DNA of 64,000 bases from Sporobolomyces roseus (lineage: Eukaryota; Basidiomycota; Microbotryomycetes; Sporidiobolales; Sporidiobolaceae). Location: assembly GCA_016617785.1 (NCBI GenBank), contig JADILM010000010.1, positions 744,001 to 808,000 of the forward strand, written 5' to 3'. The notes below the pieces were generated by a model. It was given only the letters and a program-made list of their open reading frames with translations. It searched no databases and was not told where the DNA came from. Shown here piece after piece: positions 46,601-57,585 of this stretch. Each line of letters begins with the position of its first letter. Position 1 is the first letter of the stretch. A program made the position numbers and the translations under genes.

Positions 46601-48809
46601 GTACAGGCTGGAGTGTCGGTTTCTGGTGGAGACGTACTTTTCTCAAAAGAACGAATCGAATCTACCCTCGTGTCGGGCTACTTTGAACTGCTCGGAGAGA
46701 TGACGAAATCTTCTGCTGGTCTAGCGTTCGTCTTTTCCTTCTCTCCATCCTCTGCGGGTCTGACTGGATCCATTCTACAGTTTGCTGGATCAATGCAAGA
46801 TGTTCACTTGTTTCTATCGAATCAGCGAACTGCGAAGCAGGGAAGATCTAGTCAAGCTGATTATCGAAAAAGTCGATTATTCGAGAGATGGTCATCCTCG
46901 AGTGTTTCTTCACAAGGCGCTCACTTCGAGCTACAAGGTGCGCTTGGCGTTCTCTCTCTCAGTAGTGCTCATGAGATCTTGACTGAGCGTCTCGACCGCG
47001 CGCAGCATATTCGACTCTTCGCAACGAATCACCTCGCTTCGCTCATTCGCCAATCCTCCTCTTCTCACAAATCCCAATGCTCAGAATGGCAGATTGATCT
47101 ACTCGTCCCACAACTCTACGACCCTTCTCCCGAGGTCACTCAACTCGCAATCTCGATCCTCAGTCAAGCTTGCACAAATGAACGAACGCTGGAAATGGTC
47201 GTAAGAAAGAGACCAGAAGTCGAACACCTCGGTGAAGGAGCTGTTGAACTACTTACTCAGTGAGTACCTCTCTACCTCTTCTGTGTGAGGACCTGGCTGA
47301 TGAGAGGATTGAAAACTAGGTTTCTGGCTACTCCCGTTGGAGTCAATTATTTGCACGAGATCGATTTCATTGAAAGGGAACTTGAGGATTGGTTCGAGGT
47401 GCGCTCTTCTCGCTATCATCCCCTTGACCGGCGCTGATCGTTCCCGACGATGCCACAGGAACGGAATTATCGATACATGGTCGATATCGAACTGTCCCTC
47501 GCAGCCGCTATGCAAGTTGATGGCGGTGTCCTTCCTCCGTGAGCTTCCTGTTCTACTTCTATCTGCTTCTCGTCGGCTCACTCGGCCTTCTGAATGCAGG
47601 ACTTCGTTTGACGGTACACCTCCCTCGCACTTTTACGGAGAACTCGTCAAGACGTCGGAAGGTTGCGAGATGCTCGACGAGAGTGAACACTTCCTTCGAT
47701 TCTGCGATACGATCAGGGAACACGCAGATCGCGAACTCGATCCTAATTACATCGCTCAGCTGAAAAGCGTGCTATGGGCTGCCGTGAGTCGAAATGTGCC
47801 TGCGAATCCGTCTTCGTTACTGATTTCGAGCTCGTTTCTCGTTGCACAGGGGCATATCGGAGCGACGGAGAATGGTCTCGTGTTCATCGAGGACGAGTAC
47901 ATCTTGGCTGATATCGTCGAGATCGCTTGTACTTCTCCCGTTTATTCTCTTCGAGGGTGAGTTCGGATTCGCTTGAGCAACTTTCTTATATCAAGCTCAA
48001 GCTGTCCCAATCTGCACAGAACTGCCGTCTACGCTATTGCGCTCATCTCGTCAACGGTCGAAGGAGTCGAGATGCTCGAAGAACTCGGTTGGGAAAGTGT
48101 CGTCAAACCCTTGAACGGTCCAACAGGTCTCTGCATCCCAATGGATCTCAACGATCTCGTCTACGTACGTGATGGTCACTGATAGACCAAGTAATCGCTG
48201 CTGACTTCCATTCTCCATCACGTGCAGACTCCTCTTTGGCCACCTCCCAAGCTCCCTCTTCCCGAATCCCTGCAACTCGGTACTCCCACCTCTCACGTCG
48301 ACCGTGACGCACTCCTCTGTCTCGCAAACCTTTCAAACCACATCCTCGCAACGAAAGCATCGAAACAACTAGCGAAATTGAAATCTCGACATCGATCCCA
48401 TTTCGCTTCCCCTTCACTTTACTACCGCGCTCTCGACATGCTCTCCAGTCATCACTACCGACAACCAGTCCGAAAGTATATAGTAGAACTATTCGATCTC
48501 GACCTGTCCCTCGAGAATTCAAGGAGGATCGATCAAGCAGGAGCCGAACTGAGAAGTCGAAAACTCGAACAAGATCTGAATGGACCTTCGACTCCCTCAC
48601 AACCGCAAGCGAACGGAATGATTGGATTGAAGACACCGAAGTGGGCGGCATCGGGAGTTAGTGGAATGATGAATGGAGGCGTCGGTGGAATCGAGGGAGA
48701 GATCACAGAAGATGATGATCAATCGAGTGTCGATGAAGGGGAGATGACAAAGATTCCGTTGAAGGTTTTGACTCCGTTATTGACAGTGAGGGGGTTCTTA
48801 TTATCTTGA
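43615..48809 (+). CDS. AVO3: TORC2 subunit Rictor/AVO3 (Ste16/Tsc11)
   Basis: Scaffold of TOR complex 2, which controls actin, sphingolipids and AGC kinases. The start is MSSLQSGGRPTPLTLSQSQL, followed by an HR1-like coiled coil (LENLREQLSVQQAIADGANN, QTLIQQLEIDIARLEQLT). The Rictor N-terminal armadillo region has VMNCLSEDSGKDVRSATYRL, LRHLVLDTND and LARDSKHDLEKEQALRLIRR. Middle motifs are MLSNIFNVRKESVKP, MDDLTFRNRLLETGVLSTKD and YFELLGEMTKSSAGL, then LSELRSREDLVKLIIEKVDY. The C-terminal V-domain has FLATPVGVNYLHEIDFIERE, GHIGATENGLVFIEDE, PVYSLRGTAVYAIALISSTV and WESVVKPLNGPTGLCIP. About 20 introns make this the most fragmented gene here. The stop is at 48807-48809. Confidence 0.93.
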
Positions 48810-49233
48810 GGGGATGGTATGAGCAGTTTTGTCGTCGTCGTTTGCAGTTTTTTTCGAATTTGTTGTAGTAACATCGCAAAGGTTCCTCGTCCTCTTCACC
48901 TCATCTTTGCGAGAGACTTTCGGTGACGTCGCTGCATCGACGAGCGTCCGTCAACGAGCCCTCAACAATGAGAGAGAAGCAGTTTCTTTTCTCGAAGTGG
49001 TCGAAGCTTGACAGGAGCTAATCAAGAGGATGAGAGGAAGAATGGATCCAATTGGGAAACTTGCTTGTATTTTAATGAAATGTGCAGATCATCACAAGCA
49101 TGAAGTGTCAAGAGAGAGTACCGAAGAGATGAAAGATCCTCGCTCTCAAGTTTGGGAGGAGGAAGAGAGAGGAGAGAGAGAAGAAATTCACCAACTCGCT
49201 TTTTTCCCTCTAGGCTAGACTCAACTCCATACA
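48810..49233. other. Intergenic region Rictor / RPL12
   Basis: About 420 bases: 3' flank of Rictor and promoter of RPL12. Small frames without motifs. T-runs near 48845 fit a 3' UTR. Confidence 0.45.
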
Positions 49234-50297
49234 ATGGCACCTAAATTAGACCCTAACGAGATCAAGGTACCCTCAACCTTTCCAACCCTACCATCCTCGA
49301 TTCAATCAGACGATTCTAAAGGGATTGGAAACCTCCAAACCCAACTTTTGATTTCAGTCTCTCAAACTAGATACTGACCCTCAAATGTACCTCTATTGAA
49401 TAGATCATCTACCTCAGGGCTACCGGTGGTGAAGTTGGTGTAAGTTACAGGTCTCTAGGATTAGTGAGGCGAGACTTTGAACAAGCTGACCTCTCCCTCT
49501 CTTCTTTGAATCAATTTAGGCTTCCTCGGCCCTTGCTCCTAAGATCGGTCCTCTTGGTCTCGTAAGCTACTTTGGAAACTCTTTATTTCAAGATTACAGA
49601 GGCTTCAAACGGGAAATGAACAAGTTGAGAAATGTTGATGTCAGGGCGAGGAGAGGGATCCGAAATTTACGGTCAAAATGGGCGGAACAGGATATGAAGG
49701 GACGTAGAGAAGGTTACGAGGGGATATGCTGCCGGTTTGACTTAAGGAGGAATGAGAGAACAGGTGTCGTGATCGATAATTTCTATCGGGAGTGGTGGAG
49801 CTAACCTCGACAACTTTCCCCTCTAATAGTCGCCCAAGAAGGTCGGTGAGGACATCGCCAAGGCTACTGGCGACTGGAAGGGTCTCCGCGTTACCGTTCA
49901 GCTCACGATTCAAAACCGTCAAGCTGCCGTTTCCGTTGTCCCCTCCGCGTCTTCCCTCGTCATCCGTGCCCTCAAAGAGCCCGTCCGAGATCGCAAGAAG
50001 GAGAAGAACATCAAGCACACTGGAAACATTGAGCTTGACCAGATCATCGAGATTGCCCGAACTATGCGTGAGGCCAAGAAGACCCTCTCCAAGGACCTCG
50101 CCAACGGTGTCAAGGAGATCCTCGGTACCGCTCAATCAGTCGGTTGCACTATCGATGGTCAACCTCCTCACGATGTCATCGAGGCTATCGACTCTGGTGA
50201 TGTTGAGATCCCCTCCGAGGTGAGTTTTCACCATTTTCACTTTCTGTATACCGTTGAACTAAACTCGTTGCGTTCGCCCCTCTCCTTCCTGCAGTAA
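49234..50297 (+). CDS. RPL12: 60S ribosomal protein L12 (uL11)
   Basis: Part of the ribosomal stalk base where elongation factors bind. Tiny exons give [23 protein letters not shown] and [14 protein letters not shown]. The main exon then reads [60 protein letters not shown] and [20 protein letters not shown], to GDVEIPSE. The last intron (50220-50294, 75 nt) ends directly before TAA (50295-50297), so the final exon carries only the stop codon at its start. That intron has no stop and is a multiple of three, so an unspliced transcript would add about 25 residues. The protein is full length and nearly invariant compared with other fungi. Confidence 0.96.
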
Positions 50298-50560
50298 ATT
50301 ACTTTGAGATGGATGTGATTGGAAAGAGCTGTTCATGTGGCGGTGGATGGAGACGGGAGCGTGCAATCTGCAGTTCTCGTTGTGCGATTATACATTTCAA
50401 AAACCTTTCGTTTTCACCCCCCATGTTGCGTCTTCGATGTTGAGTCGACGAGAGGGAGTGCTGCTGCTCGTTTCTTTCCCGGATGCTGCTTTGCAAAGTC
50501 GTCCTTGCGAGATTCTTGTCGCTGCCTTTTGACTTCTCCCTCTTCACTTTTTCACTGAAC

Positions 50561-52411
50561 ATGAACCGCGATCTCCTGAAAGCGCGACTCGGCAAGCTAC
50601 CACATCTACCACCGCTAGATGTACCATCAGAACTAGACCCAGACGAGGAAGAAGAGCTACTCGATTCGTTTCCCTCAGATTCATCTTCAATCGCTTCTAC
50701 CTCTCAACCTCGAAGGTGAGCAGCTCTGAGAACGCCCTCATACGAAACTGTAACTAATTAGGTAGCTCTCCATGTTGTGTAAACAGGCGACGAGGAGCGA
50801 GCAGACAAGATCTCTCCCCTCTTTCAGCCGAAGGCTACTTCAATCAAGCACTTCAAGTTGATGTACCCATCTCGAACGTGTACCCTTCTAGCTCAACCGG
50901 ATCGACCGCGACCGCTAGCTTCAGAGTCTACTACACTGCACCTTCAGGATCAATAGATGAGGAAGACGAGGACGATGAAGAAGGAGCGAGTTCGAAGGGA
51001 GTTGTGTTCGTATGTGTACATGGAGCAGGATACAGTGGGTTGAGTTATGCGTGTGTGGCGAAGAGTCTCGTCGAGAAAGGGAAAGGAAAGGTCGGGGTTT
51101 TGTCGTTTGATGCGAGAGGTCATGGTGAGTGTCTCCTCTGCTGCTCCTATAACTCTTCTCTGATGTTCGCTTAGTGTATAGGTAAGACGACGCTGCCACC
51201 GTCAAGTGTGGAAGGTGAACAGGCGAGTATGGAATTGGGGAGTATGGCAAACGATTTGATCAGTTTACTCAAGACTGTCTTTCCGTCGAGGGAAGAAGCT
51301 CCCGCTTTGATACTTGTCGGACATAGTATGGTACGTAATCTCTGCTGCTCGCATTAGACCAGCGACTAATGGATCCGAAGAGAATCGCAGGGAGGAGCGG
51401 TCGTTGCGGAAGCTTGTAATCGGGTTCAAGATACTGTCGCCGACGTGCTTGGAGTAACGGTGATAGACGTCGTGGAAGGTGAATCGAGCTCTTCCCTGTA
51501 GCGCTCTCGATGAAACGGCTCAGGTAAACCGGATTCGACTCACAGGTACCGCTCTCGAAGCGCTTTCCTCCATGTCGACGTTGATCGCTTCGCAGCCCAA
51601 GATCTTCGATTCACGAGAAGCAGCAATCGGGTGGCAGTACGTATCAAATTTCTTTCCCTCGCTCTGCCTCCCTTGTCCTGATCTTGCGAAGCTCACTCTA
51701 GTTCTCGGAATCATAGTCTCGATTCAAGAACGATCAACAACGTCACCTCAGCACGGATATCGGTACCTCCTCTCATTAGACCCATTCCTACAAGTGCGCC
51801 AAGTACGAGCGAAGATGAGGAGAAGTGCGAGTGGAGAGTTGATCTGTTGAAGACTGAACCTTATTGGAAAGGTGTGCTTCAACCCTTTCTCTCTTTGGTC
51901 TCCGCTCAGGGAGATCATCTAAGCAATCTCGCTGTTGCTCTTCGGCTGACGCTCTTCCTCTCCCTTGACGAATAGGCTGGTTCACTGAATTATCGTCAAA
52001 GTTCCTGTCTTGCAAGACTGCGAAATTGTTGATTCTAGCGGGCACAGATCGACTGGATAGAGAGTTGTTGATAGGTCAGATGCAAGGTGAGCGCTTTCTC
52101 TCTGCTAATCGGGGAAAGTCATGTCAAGATTGCGAAGTTGACGATTCCTTGCTGTTGTCGAATGCAGGAAAGTATCAGCTTGAAGTCTACCCAGAAGCAG
52201 GACATTGTCTACATGAAGTACGCTCCTCCATCCTTCGCTCTCTCCGAGTCTCGTCGCTCGAGAGTCGCTCGCTCGAACCATTGAGCTGACTTCTCCTCTC
52301 GACTGTTCGCAGGACTTACCGGAACGAACAGCAGACACGCTTTTAAACTTCTGGGAGAGGAACGATAGGGTTGATGTACTGAAAGGAGTGAAGAAAGTTG
52401 GCGAGATGTGA
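50561..52411 (+). CDS. PPE1: Protein phosphatase methylesterase 1
   Basis: Removes the C-terminal methyl group from the PP2A catalytic subunit. The start is [20 protein letters not shown] with an acidic Ser-rich segment, then after an intron [16 protein letters not shown]. The alpha/beta-hydrolase core has [20 protein letters not shown] (oxyanion region), [14 protein letters not shown], the nucleophile elbow [37 protein letters not shown] and the PP2A-contact segment [17 protein letters not shown]. The acid and base follow in [20 protein letters not shown] and [20 protein letters not shown]. All three catalytic residues (Ser, Asp, His) seem present. Seven or eight introns; the stop is at 52409-52411. 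Confidence 0.95.
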
Positions 52412-52666
52412 AAAGTGAAACTCTGCTTTCGCTTCTCTCAGACAAGCGTCGAAGCATTCTGAGAGCACGCAGAGAGCAATTATTTACAAGTTGACATTGT
52501 GACTATCGTAATACAGAACAAGCAGAGGGTATCGAGAAAGGGAAGCTGGACAATTTGCGGATATAGGCTGAGTTCGGTATCTGGAAGCAAGCTGCAAGAT
52601 CTTGACGAAGCTGTCAGCTCACATAGACGCTGAAAATGCTGAGAGTGCTCACCTGGATAGTACAAT

Positions 52667-53391
52667 TCAGGAATCGAACGGACCAGCCGTTACTTTCGTA
52701 CGGTTCCCTCCTTGAGCGATTCCTCCCAACCAGTCAGTCCAGACGTAATGCGCTCCGAGGATATGCATGTACTTGACGTCTTTCAAATTCTCAATTCCGT
52801 ACTCGGCCATACCGTAGTACGCTGCAGGGGATGCTGGAGCTCGGGTCGACCAGAACATTCCGAGGTGTTCGAGGAAATCGCGAACGGTGATGCCAGTCGC
52901 TCTGGAGAGACGAAAAAGATACTGCCCAGGAGCATCCGGCATGAAAATCTCGACGTGGGATGATGCTGGGTGGGTCGCGAATTCATCGAGAATGATAGGG
53001 TAATCTTTGGGATAGTAATGCTCGAAGGTCTCGAAATCGATGATTTTGGCTTTGTTGAGACTGCCGAAGATTCCCTCTGTCTTCTCGACCATCGGATGGA
53101 GATTGACTGGCTTTCCGTGTGGAGTCGCGGGATTAGGCGGTCCAGTACGAAAGAGAATGGCATCGAATTCCTTTCCCTGCGGGACCCAAACTCCACTTGA
53201 TCAGCTCAACATATACGTCCCTAACGAGAACATACCTTGATGAAGTTTTGAAGCCCTTTGCAAATCCTACTAGCCTTCTTCAGAGTCGCATAATCCAATT
53301 CACGAAGAATTTGAATCCACAATTCATCGGGAAGAGTGAGGGCGATAGGGAGCTTTCCGAGAGCAGCAGGGTTGACATCGATTGAAGACAT
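52667..53391 (-). CDS. F-box protein, tandem paralogue 1
   Basis: Probable SCF substrate receptor, or a relic of one. The start is MSSIDVNPAALGKLPIALTL; the F-box follows as LPDELWIQILRELDYATLKK and ASRICKGLQNFIK, then one intron of about 60 nt. The rest is a single exon: GKEFDAILFRTGPPNPATPH, VNLHPMVEKTEG, YYPKDYPIILDEFATHPASS, GITVRDFLEHLGMFW and a C-terminal HYVWTDWLGGIAQGGNRTKV. The C-terminal domain is shared with the neighbour at 53689-54543 and recalls basidiomycete DUF6699-type domains in layout (LHP, GxTVxDxL, terminal W-rich motif), but this link is a guess. Target unknown. No LRR or WD repeats. Confidence 0.8.
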
Positions 53392-53688
53392 ATCTCAACT
53401 TGCGTCTGAGGAGCGGAGTGTGAGATCAAGTGGAAGAGGAGTGAAGAGAAGGAGGGAAAGAATGGAATCGCAACTTTTGATCAACATTCCTCCGCGGCAA
53501 GTCCGGCCACTTTCGACTTCGACGTTCTCGCTCACACTGCCAAACATCCGTAGCGTCGATAAGCTGAGAGGCGGTTGCTAGTGTAGACTATGACGTCCCG
53601 TTGCTGATTACCATTTTTACGAGACAGATTACTTCCTTATCTTCCACTCTTCCGTCCGTACATGCCTCTCTACCGTTACAGCACCCTC

Positions 53689-54543
53689 CTACTCGATAAA
53701 AGGTAGACCTTTGAGCTCGGTGTAAACCCCGTTGTAAGTCAAACAGCTATCCCAATCGTCCCAACTCGTGCGCTTCTTCAGCTCAAACGCGTCGAGCCAA
53801 GTCACTCCGTCCTCTGCTTCTGCCTCGTCCGAGCTACTAACGTCTTCGTTTTCATCGTCCTCTTCTGAACTTGATTTCGAGTCCGAATCTCCCGTCGACT
53901 CTCCCTCATCCTCTTTCATCTCCCTCTCAATCTCTTTCTCCTCAGCTCGCTTAGCTTGAACTCTCCTTACTTCGTTCTCTGGCGGAGTCGAGCTCCAGAA
54001 ATTTGCGATCCCGACCAAGACCTCCTCGACTGTTACACCGTTCTTGTTCGTGAGCTCGATTGGAGGGAGGAATTTGAAAACGATAGATATGATGATCGAT
54101 GCAGGAGCAGTCGCGTAGTCTTGGAGGAGAGAAGGATAGTGGACGAAGTAGTTCGCGCAGGGGTCGTCGCCGGTGAACATGGCTCGACTCAATTCCTTGA
54201 ACTTGACACCGACGAGTCTTTCGATTGTCGGATGGAGGGTGATGCGTCGACCAGCGGGGACGGCGAGAGTGATGAGGGGTTTTGGAGGTTCGAGTCGGAA
54301 GATGATACGTTCGAGCGTTGGACCCTGCGAGAGAGAAGCAAACTAGTCAGCGAAAAATTCATCTGGCTAAAGAAGGGAGAAGCAACTCACCTTGACGCTT
54401 CTCTGTATCTTCTTGCATACCCTCATCACCTCTTTGAGCTCTCCATAATCGTATTCGCAGTACTCGAGGATCCTAGTCCAGCAATCACCGGGCAGACGGA
54501 AAGCGACGGCGCTATGGCTAGGTGCGGGCATTGATGTTGACAT
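53689..54543 (-). CDS. F-box protein, tandem paralogue 2, with acidic insert
   Basis: Paralogue of the gene at 52667-53391, same strand, about 300 bases apart. The start is MSTSMPAPSHSAVAF, with the F-box FRLPGDCWTRILEYCEYDYG and ELKEVMRVCKKIQRSVK, then an intron of about 65 nt. The second exon has GPTLERIIFRLEPPKPLI, RRITLHPTIERLVG, YFVHYPSLLQDYATAPASII, GVTVEEVLVGIANFWSSTPP and the terminal DWDSCLTYNGVYTELKGLPF. It carries an insert of about 50 residues of Glu/Asp/Ser between the FWS motif and the terminal motif that paralogue 1 lacks. Intron position and phase are the same in both, which supports tandem duplication. Confidence 0.8.
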
Positions 54544-54876
54544 CGCTGAGGCTCGGAGAGGCTGGCCAAGAGAGGCTCAACGAGGGAGGCTCGAATGAAC
54601 CGAAGAGATGAGAAAGGGAAGAGGATTCAATCGAAATGAAACAAGTCCTTGTTGGTCGAACAAAGGTTGAAAGGTTTGTTCGCGCCTTTGTTCGGTGTTT
54701 TTAGAATTGTCTTGTCGATCGGAATGTGGGCACCGGAATAGCATGGCTCCCTCGAGAAGTCGAAGTCTGAAACGGATTTGACGAAACTATCGAACTTCCT
54801 GATAACTGTGTTTTTGCACTGCTTTCTACTGCCTCCTTCTTCCGCCTAACAATCTAGAGTCTATCGAAAAATAAGC
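54544..54876. other. Gap between F-box gene 2 and GPM1
   Basis: 5' flank of the F-box gene and 3' flank of GPM1, about 330 bases. Nothing recognised. Confidence 0.45.
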
Positions 54877-56008
54877 TTAAGCGAGCTTGAGGATCTCCTT
54901 GGAGAGGACCTTGCCTGTAAGAGTAACGATGAGAGAAATAAATCAGTGACTGTCCCTCGACGAATTCCAAGAGACGAAAAAAGTGGTGCTCACCATCCTT
55001 GTCGAGACGGTATACGATAGGTACACCAGTTGACAACTCAGTGTTGACGATCTCCTCTCCCGACATACCCTCGAGTTGCATGATCATTGACCTCAAAGAG
55101 TTTCCGTGAGCAGCGACGAGAACCTTCTTTCCGGATGAAACGGCGGGGACAATGTTGGCCTCGTAGTAAGGGAGAACTCGCTTCGCGGTGAGTTCGAGAG
55201 ACTCTCCACCGGGAGGAGGAACGTCGTAAGATCGTCGCCAGATGTGAACTTGTTCATCTCCCCACTTCTTGCGAGCTGCACACCACAGACTCTTATCACA
55301 TGAGTAATCAGATTGTGACAAGCCGGAGAGTGAGTGGCGCACCATCATCCTTGTTGAGACCAGTGAGCTCTCCGTAATCCCTCTCGTTCAAAGCCTGATC
55401 CTTGTGGGTCTCAAGACCGTCTTGTCCGATCTCCTTGAGGATGATAGCAAGAGTGTCGTTGGCACGTTGGAGGACCGAAGTGTAGGCGACATCAAAGTTG
55501 GTCAAACCGGCTTTCTTGAGGTTCTTGGCTCCCTCGAGAGCTTCCTCTCGTCCCTTCTCGGTAAGGGCAGGGTTCTTCCATCTATATATCGAAGTGGTGT
55601 AGAGGGGTCAGAATAGGAGATGGCAGAGGGAAGGAAAGGGGAAAGAGGTTCGAACCCGGTGAAGAGGTTGAGCTGATGGAGAGCCCAGAGTCAGCTAGCA
55701 ACACTTTGAGATAGAGTGTAGGGTTGTCAGCTCACCTTGTTCCATTCGGATTCACCTTAATCGTTATCAAACGAAAGATCAGTTGATTAAAATCGGGAGA
55801 TGACGGGCTCAAACAAGTCGTTGACATACCGTGACTGTAAAGCAAAGAGCTCAGTTATTATCCATCACAGAGAGCTATCAGTGAAGCAGAAGAGGCTTAC
55901 CGGACGAGAACGAGCTGTTGAGATAAGAATCAAGATGAGCGAGGAATTGTTGGGAGAAAGAGGAAAGAGACAGCAGCAACTAACGAGGTTTCCTTCTTGG
56001 TTAGACAT
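54877..56008 (-). CDS. GPM1: Phosphoglycerate mutase (cofactor-dependent)
   Basis: Glycolysis and gluconeogenesis: interconverts 3- and 2-phosphoglycerate through a phosphohistidine. The start ATG is at 56006-56008 (MSNQEGNL). The N-terminus is split over five tiny exons: LVLVR, then H and G from a 5-nt exon at 55830-55834, then ESEWNK, LNLFTG and [20 protein letters not shown]. Later parts are [76 protein letters not shown] (second active histidine in HGN) and [20 protein letters not shown]. The stop is at 54877-54879. Size matches the family. Codon use is biased, as expected for a highly expressed gene. Confidence 0.95.
55830..55834 (-). other. GPM1: 5-nt microexon of GPM1 carrying the catalytic His codon
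   Basis: On the minus strand the bases TCACG lie between a TTTACAG acceptor and a GTATGT donor. Flanking introns are 55835-55900 (66 nt) and 55756-55829 (74 nt, acceptor TTAAG). Only this join gives CG-T CAC G-GT, that is R-H-G, in the invariant LVLVRHGESEWN motif. Confidence 0.8.
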
Positions 56009-56215
56009 ATTGATTCTAATCTATGGCGATGGAGTTAGCGGGTCTTCGGTAGCGCTAGGTGGAAGTCGAAATTTACAAAGTTTATGGTGGAAGAAACTTC
56101 GCTGCAACCTCTCATCGATCAAAACTTCAGTTCGCTCAGAACCAAATAAAGCGGGTGGTAGAATGCAAGGTAACGACAAAGAACGTGAAGAGTACTAGCT
56201 ACAACAAAGAGGAGA

Positions 56216-57248
56216 TCAGAAGGAACCAGGAGGAGTCGCTTTCAAGTTTTTGTCTGCGAAATCCGAGAACCTGAAATCAGCTCCTGCTACTCGACGCACA
56301 GAGATAACATCATAGCCCCACCTCGCATACGTATACTGAACCTGTGAGAGTAAGGAGTGAGAGTACGAGATTGATCAGTCGGAGCCTACAGCGATAACAA
56401 GCGAAAAAGGAGATCTTACATGAAATTCGTAAGAGTTTCCCTGTACAAGTCACAAGCCATCAAGTCAGTCCAAGCAGCTCACAGAGACTGACCGAGAAGT
56501 GTAGACGTACCCTTCTTTGACGCTATCCCTCTTATCCCAATGCATCGTCGCACGTTTCGCCAACCTCTCGACCGCCAATTTTGGATCATCGAAACTCGTC
56601 AACTCTGCAAACTCTTCAGTCTTCGGCTCCCTCCACGGTCTCTGTAACATGTCCCTCTCCTTGTCTTTCTCTCCCTCTCCAGCTTCTCCAGCAGCAGCCG
56701 TTTCGGGCTCTCGAGGTGAATTCCGCCGCCGGGAGGGATCGTAAGTTTGTTTCGCGATTCGTGAATTCAGAGAGCGACCGTCGAGGGGTGGGTAGAGAGT
56801 TGCGGGAAGTGGGGGAACGGGGAAAACTGAATGATGGTAAGAGAGTGAACCTTGATTCTCGAGTAAACCATCTGTAAATGTCGAGGGCTGCTTCAGTATC
56901 CCGCTGAGAAGTAGGCTGAGAGAGCAGGAAGTTTACATCTGACTAGATAACGTTGTAGAGCGGTTGGAGGAAGAGAAGCGAAAGAGAGCTGTTCACAACT
57001 CGACCATCCCTTCATCAATAAGCGATACAAGAGCACGAGAGAGTAACATAATAGCTCACGATAGGACCTTGAGTAGTCTGGTTAGCTGGTTGAGCGGTAG
57101 TAGTTTGTTGTCTCCTTGAATGAAGATCTTCTTCATTCGTCCTCCTCATCGCCGCTTGCGCTTTGGTTCGAGAAGTGGTCGGGTTCGCTACGTAAGCATA
57201 ATCTAAATCTACTGTTCCGATCCTACGTCGTTTGTTGGAATCTGCCAT
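56216..57248 (-). CDS. Unknown conserved-looking protein, exon structure partly unresolved
   Basis: Not recognised. The start is MADSNKRRRIGTVDLDYAYV, then AQAAMRRTNEEDLHSRRQQT. After a long intron, one acceptor gives RDTEAALDIYRWFTRESR, which reads like real protein; another gives DGLLENQGSLSYHH and keeps frame with what follows. The next certain exon has MLQRPWREPKTEEFAELTSF and DDPKLAVERLAKRATMHWDK, to SVKEGY (donor GTCTAC). Small exons GNSYEFH and VQYTYARWGYDVISVRRVAG follow, ending DFADKNLKATPPGSF with the stop at 56216-56218. A basic N-terminal KRRR could be a nuclear signal. The mid-gene splice around 56700-56870 needs transcript data. Divergent from FAT1. Confidence 0.6.
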
Positions 57249-57585
57249 ATCGTGAGGTGGTGGTTGAAATAGCCGAACAAATTCTTTCCCTTCCCTTTGT
57301 TTATTTCTTTTGACCCCTATAGTAGTACTAGTTAGTTTTCTGTATTTGCTGTAGCTCTCCAGGGTGCTGGGGTATCCCGCGGAATCTTTTACAGGTTCAA
57401 CTTGTGTGGTGAAATAATGTACTCCTCCTCCTCCTTCTCTCCCCTCTCTCTCCCACACTTTAGTCGATTCTACTCGACGACCTACCAGCTACTACAAAGA
57501 ACACTCCAGCTACACCTCACTAGTCCGACAACTCGACTCTCTCTCAAAACTTGTTCCACCTCCCCGCCCTCTCTCACGAACAAGA
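57249..57585. promoter_or_regulatory. Divergent promoter region unknown gene / FAT1
   Basis: About 337 bases between divergent starts. A T/C-rich block at 57420-57460 precedes FAT1. No supported gene. Confidence 0.45.

Noticed and set aside
55640..55670. GGTTCGAACCC, like a tRNA T-loop
   Set aside because: It spans an exon-intron border of GPM1, and no acceptor stem, D-arm or anticodon arm can be drawn around it.
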